Assembly (NCBI RefSeq): GCF_013702265.1
Contig: NZ_CP059348.1
Location: forward strand, 868,001 to 932,000
Reading direction: 5' to 3'
Length of the DNA: 64,000 nt
From: Providencia rettgeri
GTDB lineage: Bacteria; Pseudomonadota; Gammaproteobacteria; Enterobacterales; Enterobacteriaceae
Every line of letters starts with the position of its first letter. Position 1 is the stretch's first letter. Below the pieces are notes generated by a model, which saw only the letters and a list, made by a program, of their open reading frames with translations, was not told the origin of the DNA and searched no databases. Shown here one piece after another: positions 52,221 through 61,585 of the stretch. A program made the translations under genes and the position numbers.

Positions 52221-52637
52221 GTGAAACCTGCTGCTCGTCGTCGCGCTCGTGAGTGTGCTGTACAGGCCATTTATTCATGGCAATTATCCGGTAATCCTAT
52301 TGCCGACGTAGAATATGAGTTTATTGCTGAACAGGACATGTCTGACGTTGACGTAACCTATTTCCGTGAGCTGATTTCTGGTATTGCAAACAATGCTACG
52401 AAGCTGGATCAATTAATGTCACCTTACTTATCTCGTCAGTTAGAAGAGTTAGGTCAAGTTGAGAAAGCGATTTTACGTGTAGCAATGTATGAACTAAGCT
52501 ATAGAGAAGATGTACCTTTCAAAGTTGCTATCAATGAAGGTATTGAATTAGCGAAAGTTTTTGGTGCTGAAGATAGCCATAAGTTTGTCAACGGTGTGTT
52601 AGATAAAGCAGCACCTGCGGTACGTCGTAAGAAATAA
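52221..52637 (+). CDS. nusB: Transcription antitermination factor NusB
   Basis: RNA-binding factor that joins S10 on boxA in rRNA antitermination. All-helical 138-residue protein; [20 protein letters not shown] at the N-terminus and [30 protein letters not shown] near the end are diagnostic. The start is GTG at 52221 with AAGGGGA upstream. Confidence 0.97.
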   Translation: MKPAARRRARECAVQAIYSWQLSGNPIADVEYEFIAEQDMSDVDVTYFRELISGIANNATKLDQLMSPYLSRQLEELGQVEKAILRVAMYELSYREDVPFKVAINEGIELAKVFGAEDSHKFVNGVLDKAAPAVRRKK

Positions 52638-52765
52638 ACATAATCAGGTTCCCTCCTGTAATACGTAAGTCATAATGGGTAGGCTGGGTTCCAGTCTACT
52701 CTAGTACTTATGTCTGGCTTTTCAGTTTATGACAAGTGAGACATAGCGAAAATGGAAAATCTACC

Positions 52766-53737
52766 ATGTCATATGGCGAATTTGACCTCATCGCACGTTT
52801 TTTTAATCGCCAAGCTGTAAACCGACGTGATGTTAATATCGGTATTGGCGATGATTGTGCGCTAATGACTATCCCTGAAAAACAGCAACTTGCTGTGAGT
52901 ACCGACACCCTAGTTTCCGGTATTCATTTTCTACCCGATATCTCTCCCGCTGACCTTGCCTATAAATCCCTAGCTTCAAATTTAAGTGATCTTGCTGCGA
53001 TGGGAGCTGATCCCGCTTGGGTTTCTCTCGCCATTACTTTGCCAAGTGTAAATAGTGAATGGCTACAATCTTTTAGCGATATGTTGTTTGATCAATTGAA
53101 TTACTATGGAATGCAGCTGATTGGGGGAGACACGACTCGTGGGCCAATGAGTTTAACTTATACCGTTCATGGTCTTGTACCGGCTGGCAAAGCGTTATCT
53201 CGCTCTGGTGCACGTAATGGTGATTGGATTTATGTAACGGGCACGTTGGGAGATAGCGCGGCAGGGCTTGCGATACTGCAAGACAGATTACATGCTGAAA
53301 ACCTTGAGCATAAACAGTGGCTGATTGAGCGCCATTTACGCCCACAACCACGCATTTTACAGGGGCAGGCTTTACGCAATTTAGCTTCATCTGCGATTGA
53401 TATCTCAGATGGGTTAGTTTCCGATCTCAACCATATATTAAAAGCGAGTGGTTGCGGAGCGCGGATCAATCTCGATGCCTTACCGCAGTCTGATGCGTTG
53501 AAGCAGAATTGTTCTATTGAGCAAGCAAGGATTTGGTCACTAAGTGGTGGGGAAGACTATGAGTTATGCTTTACGGTACCTGAAATGAATCGGGGAGCCT
53601 TAGAAGTTGCGCTTGCTCATACGGGTTCAGGTTTTACCTGTATTGGTCAAATTAAGCCCCAATCCGAAGGGATCCGTTATTTTTGTGATAACCAAGCTGT
53701 TGAGGTTGACCTCAAGGGCTTCGATCATTTTGTTTAG
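52766..53737 (+). CDS. thiL: Thiamine-monophosphate kinase
   Basis: Phosphorylates thiamine phosphate to thiamine diphosphate. Start placed at ATG 52766, which gives [15 protein letters not shown] and aligns with E. coli ThiL; an in-frame start at 52736 adds ten unlike residues. AIR synthase-like motifs [26 protein letters not shown] and GGDTTRGP are present, with [12 protein letters not shown] in the second half. Length 323. pgpA starts 10 bases after its stop. Confidence 0.96.
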   Translation: MSYGEFDLIARFFNRQAVNRRDVNIGIGDDCALMTIPEKQQLAVSTDTLVSGIHFLPDISPADLAYKSLASNLSDLAAMGADPAWVSLAITLPSVNSEWLQSFSDMLFDQLNYYGMQLIGGDTTRGPMSLTYTVHGLVPAGKALSRSGARNGDWIYVTGTLGDSAAGLAILQDRLHAENLEHKQWLIERHLRPQPRILQGQALRNLASSAIDISDGLVSDLNHILKASGCGARINLDALPQSDALKQNCSIEQARIWSLSGGEDYELCFTVPEMNRGALEVALAHTGSGFTCIGQIKPQSEGIRYFCDNQAVEVDLKGFDHFV

Positions 53738-53747
53738 GAAGATGTCC

Positions 53748-54266
53748 ATGGTGACCGCTCAAGAAAAAGCAGCAGCAAAGAAACGATTAAATATGCGTAA
53801 TCCGTGGCACCTTCTAGCGACGGGGTTCGGAAGTGGTTTATCGCCAATTGTTCCCGGCACAATGGGCTCATTAGCCGCCATTCCATTTTGGTTGCTAATG
53901 GACAAACTCCCTGTTTGGAGCCTATGGGTTATTATCGTCGTTGGATTCTGGTTTGGATGTTGGATCTGCCAACGCACTTCCGATGATATGAGGATCCATG
54001 ACCATGGCAGTATTGTTTGGGATGAGTTTATTGGCATGTGGATTACACTAATGGCCATCCCTGTGGTGAGTATCCAGTGGGTTCTCACTGGCTTTTTAAT
54101 TTTCCGTGTTTACGACATGTGGAAACCTTGGCCAATCCGTATTTTTGATCGCCGAGTCAGTGGCGGGTTTGGCATTATGATTGATGACATTATTGCTGCC
54201 ATATTTGCCTATGTGACGATTTGGCTATTAGTGCACTATCAGGTGATGCCTTTTGATTTGAGTTAA
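53748..54266 (+). CDS. pgpA: Phosphatidylglycerophosphatase A
   Basis: Inner-membrane phosphatase making phosphatidylglycerol. Start placed at ATG 53748: AGGAAG (53736-53741) lies six bases upstream, the length becomes 172 as in E. coli, and upstream codons overlap thiL. Signature motifs: GFGSGLSPIVPGTMGSLAA, HDHGSIVWDEFIGMWITLM (with the Asp/Glu metal ligands) and GGFGIMIDDIIAA. In E. coli yajO or dxs comes next; here a fimbrial operon intervenes. Confidence 0.95.
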   Translation: MVTAQEKAAAKKRLNMRNPWHLLATGFGSGLSPIVPGTMGSLAAIPFWLLMDKLPVWSLWVIIVVGFWFGCWICQRTSDDMRIHDHGSIVWDEFIGMWITLMAIPVVSIQWVLTGFLIFRVYDMWKPWPIRIFDRRVSGGFGIMIDDIIAAIFAYVTIWLLVHYQVMPFDLS

Positions 54267-54303
54267 CTCCCTCCTTTAAAGATAAAAATATCTTTTTTCA
54301 ACA

Positions 54304-54336
54304 AATAAAGTCCTAGTTAAATACTAGGTCTTTATT
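54304..54336 (+). terminator. Terminator after pgpA
   Basis: AATAAAG-T-CCTAGT (54304-54317) pairs with ACTAGG-T-CTTTATT (about 54323-54336) with one T-T mismatch. It separates the housekeeping cluster from the fimbrial operon. Confidence 0.75.
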
Positions 54337-55018
54337 CTTATCCTAAACTATTTTTTATTTTTACTTTTATTTTTTATGATTAAAGTTAAATTTATTTTCA
54401 TTTTGAAAAATAAAAATTTCCTTATTTGTAAAAATTAATTTCACTGTAATTATCCTTTCATCACTATTTCTTATTTATTAAAAATTGTAAAAAATAAAGA
54501 ATTAATATTAACTCGAAATTTGGGTGGTTATTTTATTTTTTGTTTTTCTGTTCTAAGAAAAAATGATTTAGTCAAATTCACGTATGCGTGATGTTTGGTA
54601 TATTTCTCTGATTATTTAAATGGGAATGGTTTTCATTTATTTAAATGTGAAATTTGTAGATATGATTTATTTGGGGTGTTTTTGTTAAATAAATGCAACA
54701 AAAAATAGAGTAAAGTTAAAGTTCCCAATTAAATTTACTAATCATAGGTGTATTTTTAGGGTCTTATTATGAAATGGCAATTTACAGATTGTTACTGATA
54801 TGACTCTTGAGGTGCGTATACCGAGTAAGAATATTCAAGTAGTATGCTTAGAAAATAACAAGCAAGAATTAATTTTTATAAAACACGCCTTAATTTATTT
54901 TTTAGAAAAATTAAATTTTTCTATTTGGCTTGTTATTTTTTAATAAAGTCATCTCGGTTTTGTTTTGATAAAAATATATTTATCTCAATTTTATATTGTC
55001 TATTAATAAGGGTTTACT
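54337..55018 (+). other. Very AT-rich fimbrial upstream region
   Basis: About 680 bases, far richer in A and T than the flanking genes, likely carrying the fimbrial promoter and probably an H-NS target (inference). A 12-bp inverted repeat AAAATAACAAGC / GCTTGTTATTTT lies at 54852-54863 and 54928-54939. No recombinase gene or regulator is present. A 47-codon frame (54800-54943) runs through the repeat but has no ribosome binding site. Confidence 0.5.
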
Positions 55019-55561
55019 ATGTTAATTAATAAAAAAAATCTGATCGTATTATCTATCGCTGCTGGCTTAGGTTTTTCAGGTGCAGCAATGTCTGCAACGA
55101 ACGCACAAGTAACAGTAACTGGGAATATTGCTGCTGCAACATGTGATTTAAGTGTCACAAATACCAATATCGATTTAGGAACATTTATCTCTTCAGATAT
55201 TCAAACGGTTGGAACTGTAGCGGGTAGTACTCATAATTTTGATATGAGCTTATCTAACTGTAGTAAAGATTTTGATGCAGAAGGCGGTACTAAATTCGTT
55301 CAAATGTATGCGAAAGGTACTGCTTTAGCAGCAAACACGTCGTTATTCAACAATATCGAGAAAGGTACTGTGGGCGTGGAAGTTAAAGCGGATGAGCAAC
55401 CTGTTAAGCCAAATTCAACCATTAAGTTAAGCAGCATTGATTCACTGACCAAAGAAGGCTCTGCAGTGATCCCTATGAGTGTTGCGTTGAACTCAACAGT
55501 GGCAACTCCAAATTCACAGCGTATCGAAGCGCCGATTACTTTCTCTGTAAGCTACGAGTAA
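55019..55561 (+). CDS. Fimbrial major subunit (pilin 1)
   Basis: Probable main shaft subunit. The 180-residue precursor has a signal peptide (cleaved near AMSA-TN), the pilin cysteine pair C42 (ATCDLSV) and C81 (LSNCSKD), and a donor-strand-type N-terminal extension (AQVTVTGNIAAATC). It ends with FSVSYE, which has the penultimate aromatic residue typical of chaperone-recognised pilins. It is the first gene, with the longest untranslated leader, as expected for the most expressed subunit. I do not recognise a named fimbria. Confidence 0.85.
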   Translation: MLINKKNLIVLSIAAGLGFSGAAMSATNAQVTVTGNIAAATCDLSVTNTNIDLGTFISSDIQTVGTVAGSTHNFDMSLSNCSKDFDAEGGTKFVQMYAKGTALAANTSLFNNIEKGTVGVEVKADEQPVKPNSTIKLSSIDSLTKEGSAVIPMSVALNSTVATPNSQRIEAPITFSVSYE

Positions 55562-55624
55562 GTTTGTCGTGAAATGGCAGGTTTCTGCCATTTCACTTTT
55601 TAACTCATCACGAGAAGATAAAAA

Positions 55625-56353
55625 ATGAAATTATTAACTTTACTCCGTACGCTTCCTGTTTTTGCAACTCTGTTTTTTATTCAAATAGGAATGACGTCTG
55701 CGGCTGGAGTCGGTATCAATACCACTCGGGTTATTTTCAACCAAGGAAATCAGTCAGTCCCTGTCACTCTGCGCAATAGTACAGAGAAGGAAGAATATTT
55801 GGTTCAGGTTTATCTGACAAAAACCGCCAAAGGTACGGCGCAAGACCAAACTTTAGATGTGCTTCCTCCTATGTTCTATCTCGCATCAAGCCAGCAGCGC
55901 GATGTTCGCTTAGTGGAAGGTGCCGGATCATCCGCATTACCGAAAGATAGAGAATCTGTTTTTTATTTTCATGCTAGAGCCATTGCAGCAAGTGAAAAGA
56001 ATGCTGGGCAGCAGAATGCAGCGATGAAAGGTGAAGTGAAAATTGCATTAGAGAGTGTGATTAAAGTTTTTTATCGCCCTAAAAACCTGACGTTAACGGC
56101 AGAGCAAGCTCAAGGTAGCCTGACATTTGAAGAGACAGCGAACGGAATCAAAGTGATTAATCCATCGCCATATTACATCACATTGTCATCATTGAGTGTG
56201 GGGGGGAAAGCGGTGACGTTAAACCCTGAAATGAACAACACTATGATAGCGCCTTTTGCCAGCATGGATTATCCAACCCCGGTGAAAAAAGGCAAAAAAG
56301 TATGGGCTGCCATCAATGATCTTGGGGGACGAAGTGAGTATTCACAACCTTAA
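55625..56353 (+). CDS. Fimbrial periplasmic chaperone 1 (PapD-like)
   Basis: Donor-strand chaperone of 242 residues with signal peptide (cleaved near TSA-AG). The subunit-anchoring residues are visible as Arg in INTTRVIF and Lys in VIKVFYRP. The F1-G1 loop (FYLASSQQRDVRLVEG, then PKDRESVFYF) is short, which places it in the FGS group. It follows pilin 1 after 63 bases and overlaps pilin 2. Confidence 0.9.
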   Translation: MKLLTLLRTLPVFATLFFIQIGMTSAAGVGINTTRVIFNQGNQSVPVTLRNSTEKEEYLVQVYLTKTAKGTAQDQTLDVLPPMFYLASSQQRDVRLVEGAGSSALPKDRESVFYFHARAIAASEKNAGQQNAAMKGEVKIALESVIKVFYRPKNLTLTAEQAQGSLTFEETANGIKVINPSPYYITLSSLSVGGKAVTLNPEMNNTMIAPFASMDYPTPVKKGKKVWAAINDLGGRSEYSQP

Positions 56354-56900
56354 ACTGGGACAGTATCGATGGGCGCTTTTTGCTGGGATATTTTCCATTG
56401 TGGCGATACCCGAAGTGAATGCAGCAAATACCTTAGAGTTGACAGCAGAAATCGACAATGCAGGAGAGTGCGATATTGCGGTTAGCCCTTCATTGATTGA
56501 ATTCAAACGACGTCCTTCCGTCGGTGAGTTTGTGGCGAATGATGCGGTAGATATCCAACTATTAAGTTTGTCGTATAAATGTACGGGTTATGAAACCAAT
56601 GCTCGCCCTGAAATAAAAGTAACAGGGAATACAGCTACCGATACCAATTTGTTTTTAACAGCAGATCCAAAAGGCGCCAAAGGCGTTGGTTTTATGCTGA
56701 AAGATGGCGCGGTGAAGGATCTTTCTGGTTATTACAATGCAGGTAAAACAGTGGTCAATGGTGATTCGGTACTTCTATCCGCAGGCGCTACTGATGGCGA
56801 AAAGCCTTTTACGGTAGGTTTTATTCGCCAAGTCGGTAATAACACCGTCACCGCAGGTGCAGTGAAAGCCGCAATCTTATTCACTGTTGTGATGCCATAA
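56334..56900 (+). CDS. Fimbrial minor subunit (pilin 2)
   Basis: Pilin-type protein of about 188 residues. I prefer the GTG start at 56334, four bases after GGGGGA, giving the signal peptide MSIHNLKLGQYRWALFAGIF and cleavage near VNA-AN; an ATG at 56316 is possible. Cysteines lie in GECDIAV and SYKCTGY, and the end reads AILFTVVMP. The gene overlaps the end of chaperone 1 by about 20 bases. Perhaps a tip or adaptor subunit. Confidence 0.8.
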   Translation: MSIHNLKLGQYRWALFAGIFSIVAIPEVNAANTLELTAEIDNAGECDIAVSPSLIEFKRRPSVGEFVANDAVDIQLLSLSYKCTGYETNARPEIKVTGNTATDTNLFLTADPKGAKGVGFMLKDGAVKDLSGYYNAGKTVVNGDSVLLSAGATDGEKPFTVGFIRQVGNNTVTAGAVKAAILFTVVMP

Positions 56901-56911
56901 ATGGAGGCGAT

Positions 56912-57448
56912 ATGAACAAATATTCATATTTTCTCATGGCTTCATTGTTCGTTTTTACAGGGGAACTGTTTGCTGCTTCAAACACGGTGAGTATTAACTT
57001 TGATGCGCATTTATATCGTAGAACGTGCGATGTAAACCTCTCCGAAAGTGTGGTGGCTTATGGAAAAGTGAAGCCCCAAACCATTGTTGATAATGACTCT
57101 GGTGTTAGTACCGCTCTAAATCGCAATGTGATTTTAACCTTAGCCAACTGCTCCGGTCTGGGCACATTAAGTGGTAGCAAAGTCATTGTGACCGGCCCTA
57201 GCCAAGTCATGAATAAAGAAACCTTGTTTAAGGAAAGTGGTTCTTCAGGCGGTGTGGGTATTCGATTAAAAGCCGATGGGAAAAATAAGGTTAGCGGGGA
57301 TTCGGTTTGGGATTTATCTGCGACCAGCAATCAAGGAAGCCAAATTACAGTGGTCACGGCGCTTTCATGTGGAAATTGCCAAAACGTTCAGAAAATTCAA
57401 TTAGGCACATTTAAAGCCACCATGATGTTTACCGTTTTAGCTTATTGA
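56912..57448 (+). CDS. Fimbrial minor subunit (pilin 3)
   Basis: Pilin-type protein of 178 residues with a signal peptide (cleaved near LFA-AS), the cysteine pair in RTCDVNL and LANCSGL, an extra cysteine pair in SCGNCQN near residue 152, and the C-terminus TMMFTVLAY. GGAGG lies a few bases before the ATG. The extra pair is unusual for a shaft subunit. Confidence 0.8.
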   Translation: MNKYSYFLMASLFVFTGELFAASNTVSINFDAHLYRRTCDVNLSESVVAYGKVKPQTIVDNDSGVSTALNRNVILTLANCSGLGTLSGSKVIVTGPSQVMNKETLFKESGSSGGVGIRLKADGKNKVSGDSVWDLSATSNQGSQITVVTALSCGNCQNVQKIQLGTFKATMMFTVLAY

Positions 57449-57504
57449 GCCGTTTATTGAGTGATGAATCTATTAATAATAAAAATAACGGAATACTTTC
57501 AACT

Positions 57505-58257
57505 ATGTTTAAGAAAACAGGTACATTACTTTTTATCTCTCATTTATTTGTGTTGTTAATTAGCATTAACGTTAATTCAGCACAAGCGGGATTGCTTCTA
57601 GAAAAAAGTCGTATTATTTGGAGCGATACCGACACTCAGCAATCAGTGACATTAACCAATGACAGTGATGACATTTATTTAATTCAATCCGGTGTATTTA
57701 ATACACCAACGGGCACCCAAGAATCGCCACTGTTTTCTGTTATTCCACCTTTATATCGTTTAGATGCGAATAAACAGCAAACTATGAAAGTCTTATTACA
57801 AAGCTCTCCAGAATCATTGCCTCAAGATAGAGAATCAATTTTCTATTTTAGCGCGATTGCTATTCCAGGTGTTTCTCCTGAATTATCGGAAAATTCAGCG
57901 GCGCAATTATCAATCGGCACTCGCTTAGTCATTAAGCTATTTTATCGTCCCGTAAAATTTGCACAGTCGCCAGATGCTGCCGTGGCTAACCTGCAATTCC
58001 ACACATTGCCGAAAGGTTTATGTGTTGCGAATCACTCCCCTTATTTTATTACGCTCAGCGAAGTCAAAGTGGGTAATCAAGTGTTTGTTGAGTTAGCTGG
58101 CACGATGGTGGCGCCGTTTAGCCATCAGACATTGGCGATTTCAGATTCCATTTCTGTACAAACGCCGATGCGTTGGCAGGCCATCAATGATTACGGTGGT
58201 GATACTGCACCTTACTCGGGTTCGGTGAAGGAGAATAAGGGGTCGTTATGTCAGTAA
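57505..58257 (+). CDS. Fimbrial periplasmic chaperone 2 (PapD-like)
   Basis: Second chaperone, 250 residues from ATG 57505, where a clear signal peptide begins (MFKKTGTLLFISHLFVLLIS, cleavage near AQA-GL). A longer frame opens at a TTG at 57445. Anchor residues appear in EKSRIIW and LVIKLFYRP, and SLPQDRESIFYFSAIAIPG is the family loop. Divergent in sequence from chaperones 1 and 3. Its end overlaps chaperone 3 by 10 bases. Confidence 0.88.
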   Translation: MFKKTGTLLFISHLFVLLISINVNSAQAGLLLEKSRIIWSDTDTQQSVTLTNDSDDIYLIQSGVFNTPTGTQESPLFSVIPPLYRLDANKQQTMKVLLQSSPESLPQDRESIFYFSAIAIPGVSPELSENSAAQLSIGTRLVIKLFYRPVKFAQSPDAAVANLQFHTLPKGLCVANHSPYFITLSEVKVGNQVFVELAGTMVAPFSHQTLAISDSISVQTPMRWQAINDYGGDTAPYSGSVKENKGSLCQ

Positions 58258-58997
58258 TGAAATCGCTGTGTGGATGGGTTTTGATGATGACGCTAAGCCA
58301 TGCGTTTGCTTCAGAGATAAATGAAGGTTTTCATTTTTCACCTGAACGTTTGGTCTATTTGGAAAGTAATACCAAAGGGATCTCTGCGGGTCTACAAAAT
58401 GGCACCTCAAAAGCGGCATTGATTCAAGCACAAATTGTACCGACGGATCTTCAAACGGGTTTACCTTTGACGGAACATCAAGGGGAAAGCCATGAGGCTT
58501 TTTTGATTACGCCACCATTACATAAATTAAATATCAATGAACGTTTTAACTGGCGTATTCAGCGTGTTAATGATGGAAAACTCGCTACCGATAGAGAAAC
58601 CGTTTTCTACGTTGCGCTGAAAGTGATCCCTGCATCTGATGCTAATGATAAAGCCGCATCACAATTTATTTTGGCGCCAACTATCTATTTAAAAATGCTG
58701 TATCGCCCTAAACAAATTGAAGAATTACGTTTAGACGCACAAACCGCAAAATTAGATATCACAGCACAAGGCAGCAAAATCACGATTAACAATCCAACGC
58801 CACTCTCTATGACATTAGCTAGCTTATCTGTGGGGGATTATGACGTGCCAGTAGAGAAATTCACCCATGGAATTGCGCCTTTTGGGCAACAGGTCATTTC
58901 TCTTGAAAAAAACGTATCAGGCACGATTACGTGGCGTGTATTGAATGAATACAGCATACCGACAAAGGTGGAAGTGAGGGGCGAGCATGAAAGCTAA
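58248..58997 (+). CDS. Fimbrial periplasmic chaperone 3 (PapD-like)
   Basis: Third chaperone, 249 residues, with signal peptide (cleaved near AFA-SE). SPERLVYLE carries the anchor Arg and PTIYLKMLYRP the anchor Lys; TDRETVFYVALKVIP is the family loop. AAGGGG is about six bases before the ATG, within the end of chaperone 2. Overlaps the usher start by 11 bases, so chaperone 2, chaperone 3 and usher are translationally coupled. Confidence 0.9.
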   Translation: MSVMKSLCGWVLMMTLSHAFASEINEGFHFSPERLVYLESNTKGISAGLQNGTSKAALIQAQIVPTDLQTGLPLTEHQGESHEAFLITPPLHKLNINERFNWRIQRVNDGKLATDRETVFYVALKVIPASDANDKAASQFILAPTIYLKMLYRPKQIEELRLDAQTAKLDITAQGSKITINNPTPLSMTLASLSVGDYDVPVEKFTHGIAPFGQQVISLEKNVSGTITWRVLNEYSIPTKVEVRGEHES

Positions 58998-61569
58998 AAT
59001 GCGTGATGGCGTTTTTGCCATTTCCCCGATTGCTTTGGCTCTGGCGTGCTGTTTATCCATGGGGAATGCGGTGGCAGAACCTTATTTTGATCCAACACTA
59101 TTAAATCTACCTGAAGGAACTAGCATAGATAGCATTGATTTATCCGCATTTACGCGTTCTGAATCGGTAACGGCGGGGCGTTATATGGTTACGCTGAGGA
59201 TCAATAAAGAAGACCAAGGGCAAAAAGAGATCTATTTTTCTGCAGATGCGGCGGGGAATATCGTGCCGGAAATTACCCCTGCGTTATTGGATGAATATGG
59301 GGTAAATGTTGAGGGTATTCCAACATTAAGATCCTTACCAAAAGATGAACCGATCACGTCTTTAGAGGCTGCTCTGCCAGACTCTCAAGTGCAGTTTGAT
59401 GTATCCAAGTTGGATTTAAACATCAATATTCCTCAAGTCGCTATGCGTCAAAAATCCCGTGGTGCGATAGATCCGAGTTTATTGGATCAAGGGATCACTG
59501 CGTTTTTGTTTAACTATCAAGTTAATGGTAGTAAACAAAAGCACAGTGGCTCTAGTGCAAGTGGCAAAAATACCAATGATTCGCTGTATGCCAATATTAG
59601 CGGTGGTTTTAATTTGGCAGCGTGGCGCTTGCGTTCAAACTTTCTGTATATGGAAAACAAATCCAAGAGCAATGGCTACAGTACCAGCCATCGGGAAAGT
59701 GAATTTTCACGCACAACGGTTTCACGGGACATTCAACGCTTAGATTCCGAGTTAGTGATTGGTGAAACCAGCACACTCAGTGATGTCTTTGATAGCGTTC
59801 CATTTAAAGGGATCCGTTTGTTATCAAATGAACAAATGTTATCCAAAGGAGATCGCGGATTTGCGCCAGAAATTCGTGGTGTTGCAATGTCTAACTCGCG
59901 GATCATCATCAGACAAAATGGCAACATTATTTATCAAACCTATGTGGCACCAGGGCCTTTTGTCATCAATGATATTTATCCAACGGGAACGGCAGGGGAC
60001 TTAGAAGTTTCTGTACAAGAGGAAGATGGTACCACCCGAGTATTCACTCAAGCATTCTCTTCATTGCCTGTCATGCAACGTGCTGGCGGTGTTAAATATG
60101 AAGTTGCTGCCGGTAAATATGATGGTGGGATCACAGATGGCTCCAAAGAGCAGCAGTTTATTATGGGAACGTTGATCTATGGTTTACCGAAGGCAATCAC
60201 TCTGTATACAGGGTTGCTTGGGGCAAATCATTATTGGAGCGGCATGGTTGGAACAGGGATTTCACTCGGTAGCTTTGGGGCGCTTTCCATGGATGTTACG
60301 CATGCACAAGCCTCGATTAATCATGAAAGCAAACAAGGGCAATCTTTTCGTATTCGCTATTCCAAAAACTTATCGGAAAGTGGCACATCCGTTGACTTAA
60401 CCGCACTGCGCTACTCAACGAAAGAATATTACAGTTTTGCAGATTTCAACCAAGCGGGTTACCAGTTAAAAGAGAACGTCGCACCGTGGCTTAATGGTCG
60501 CCAGCGTAGCAGTTTCCAAACCTACATTAACCAATCTTTGGGCAAATGGGGCTCTATCTATTTACGCGGAATGCGCAGTGATTATTGGGGTAAGTCTGAC
60601 ACTGTGACGACGTTGGGTATTGGCTATAACGGCTTTTATCGTGGTATCAACTATGGCATCGATTACAGCATTAGTCGTACCGAAGGTAATGGAAATTGGC
60701 CTGAAAATAAGCAAGTTAGCCTCAATATGAGCATTCCGTTCAGCATTTTCAGTGACCACAAGAATATTGAGAGTATTAATAGTACGTTCCAAGTAAGCCA
60801 TGATAATTCTGGGCGCACTTACCAGCAGGTTGGTATTAATGGTCAGTTATTAGATAACAAACTGAGTTATCAGCTGACTGAAAGTGGCGATAATCGCGAC
60901 CAAAAAATGACAAGCTCAGTGAATGTGGGCTATCAAGGCAGTAAAGGGTATTACGGTGGTGGATATAGTTATGGCCGTGATAGCCAAATGATGTATGTCA
61001 ATGCCTCCGGTGGAATGGTTGTCCATTCAGGCGGTGTTTCTCTAAGCCAATATTTAGGCAATTCGGCAGCTATCGTTTATGCACCGGATGCAGCGGGAAC
61101 TAAGGTGAATAATGGCTCAACGGTTATCGATGCCAATGGCTACGGTATTATTCCGCATTTATCAGACTATACGCAAAATATCGCCAACTTGGATGTGAAT
61201 ACATTACCTGAAAACGTCGAAAGCAAAGAGAATTCGTTGAATCTCTACCCAACCAAAGGGGCTATTGTGAGAGCGAACTTTAAAACCTTAAAAGGGTATC
61301 AAGCGATGGTCACCTTGCAGCAGCCAAATCAGGTTCCAATGGGCGCCATTGCGTCATTGCATCAAGATGATAGCGCAGAAGAAGACGTTATTTCGGGCAT
61401 TGTGAGTGATAACGGACGCGTTTATTTAAGTGGGTTGCCGGAGTCAGGGCAGATAGTCATCAAGTGGGGAAAAAGTGGTTCCGAGCGCTGTGAAGCGCCT
61501 TTCAATATGGATAAATCCACAGAAAACGCCTATTCGTCATTACGCAATTTAACTCTGTCATGCCGTTAA
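58987..61569 (+). CDS. Fimbrial outer-membrane usher
   Basis: FimD/PapC-family pore of 860 residues that receives chaperone-subunit complexes and secretes the growing fibre. It shows a signal peptide (cleaved near AVA-EP), an N-terminal periplasmic domain (PYFDPTLLNLPEG onward), a long beta-barrel with plug (KGIRLLSNEQMLSKGDRGFAPEIRG, YVAPGPFVINDIYPTG), and C-terminal domains ending in a cysteine pair (ERCEAPF...LTLSCR). It is the only usher in the operon, so all three chaperones should feed it. Confidence 0.93.
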   Translation: MKAKMRDGVFAISPIALALACCLSMGNAVAEPYFDPTLLNLPEGTSIDSIDLSAFTRSESVTAGRYMVTLRINKEDQGQKEIYFSADAAGNIVPEITPALLDEYGVNVEGIPTLRSLPKDEPITSLEAALPDSQVQFDVSKLDLNINIPQVAMRQKSRGAIDPSLLDQGITAFLFNYQVNGSKQKHSGSSASGKNTNDSLYANISGGFNLAAWRLRSNFLYMENKSKSNGYSTSHRESEFSRTTVSRDIQRLDSELVIGETSTLSDVFDSVPFKGIRLLSNEQMLSKGDRGFAPEIRGVAMSNSRIIIRQNGNIIYQTYVAPGPFVINDIYPTGTAGDLEVSVQEEDGTTRVFTQAFSSLPVMQRAGGVKYEVAAGKYDGGITDGSKEQQFIMGTLIYGLPKAITLYTGLLGANHYWSGMVGTGISLGSFGALSMDVTHAQASINHESKQGQSFRIRYSKNLSESGTSVDLTALRYSTKEYYSFADFNQAGYQLKENVAPWLNGRQRSSFQTYINQSLGKWGSIYLRGMRSDYWGKSDTVTTLGIGYNGFYRGINYGIDYSISRTEGNGNWPENKQVSLNMSIPFSIFSDHKNIESINSTFQVSHDNSGRTYQQVGINGQLLDNKLSYQLTESGDNRDQKMTSSVNVGYQGSKGYYGGGYSYGRDSQMMYVNASGGMVVHSGGVSLSQYLGNSAAIVYAPDAAGTKVNNGSTVIDANGYGIIPHLSDYTQNIANLDVNTLPENVESKENSLNLYPTKGAIVRANFKTLKGYQAMVTLQQPNQVPMGAIASLHQDDSAEEDVISGIVSDNGRVYLSGLPESGQIVIKWGKSGSERCEAPFNMDKSTENAYSSLRNLTLSCR

Positions 61570-61585
61570 GTGGTCTGGATATTTT

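Noticed and set aside
52680-52730. Possible tRNA-like fold between nusB and thiL
   Set aside because: A small hairpin (TAGGCTGG / CCAGTCTA) is present, but no cloverleaf, anticodon arm or CCA-type acceptor can be drawn.
53607-53747. Long N-terminal extension of pgpA
   Set aside because: Overlaps thiL in another frame; the ATG at 53748 gives the normal length and has AGGAAG in place.
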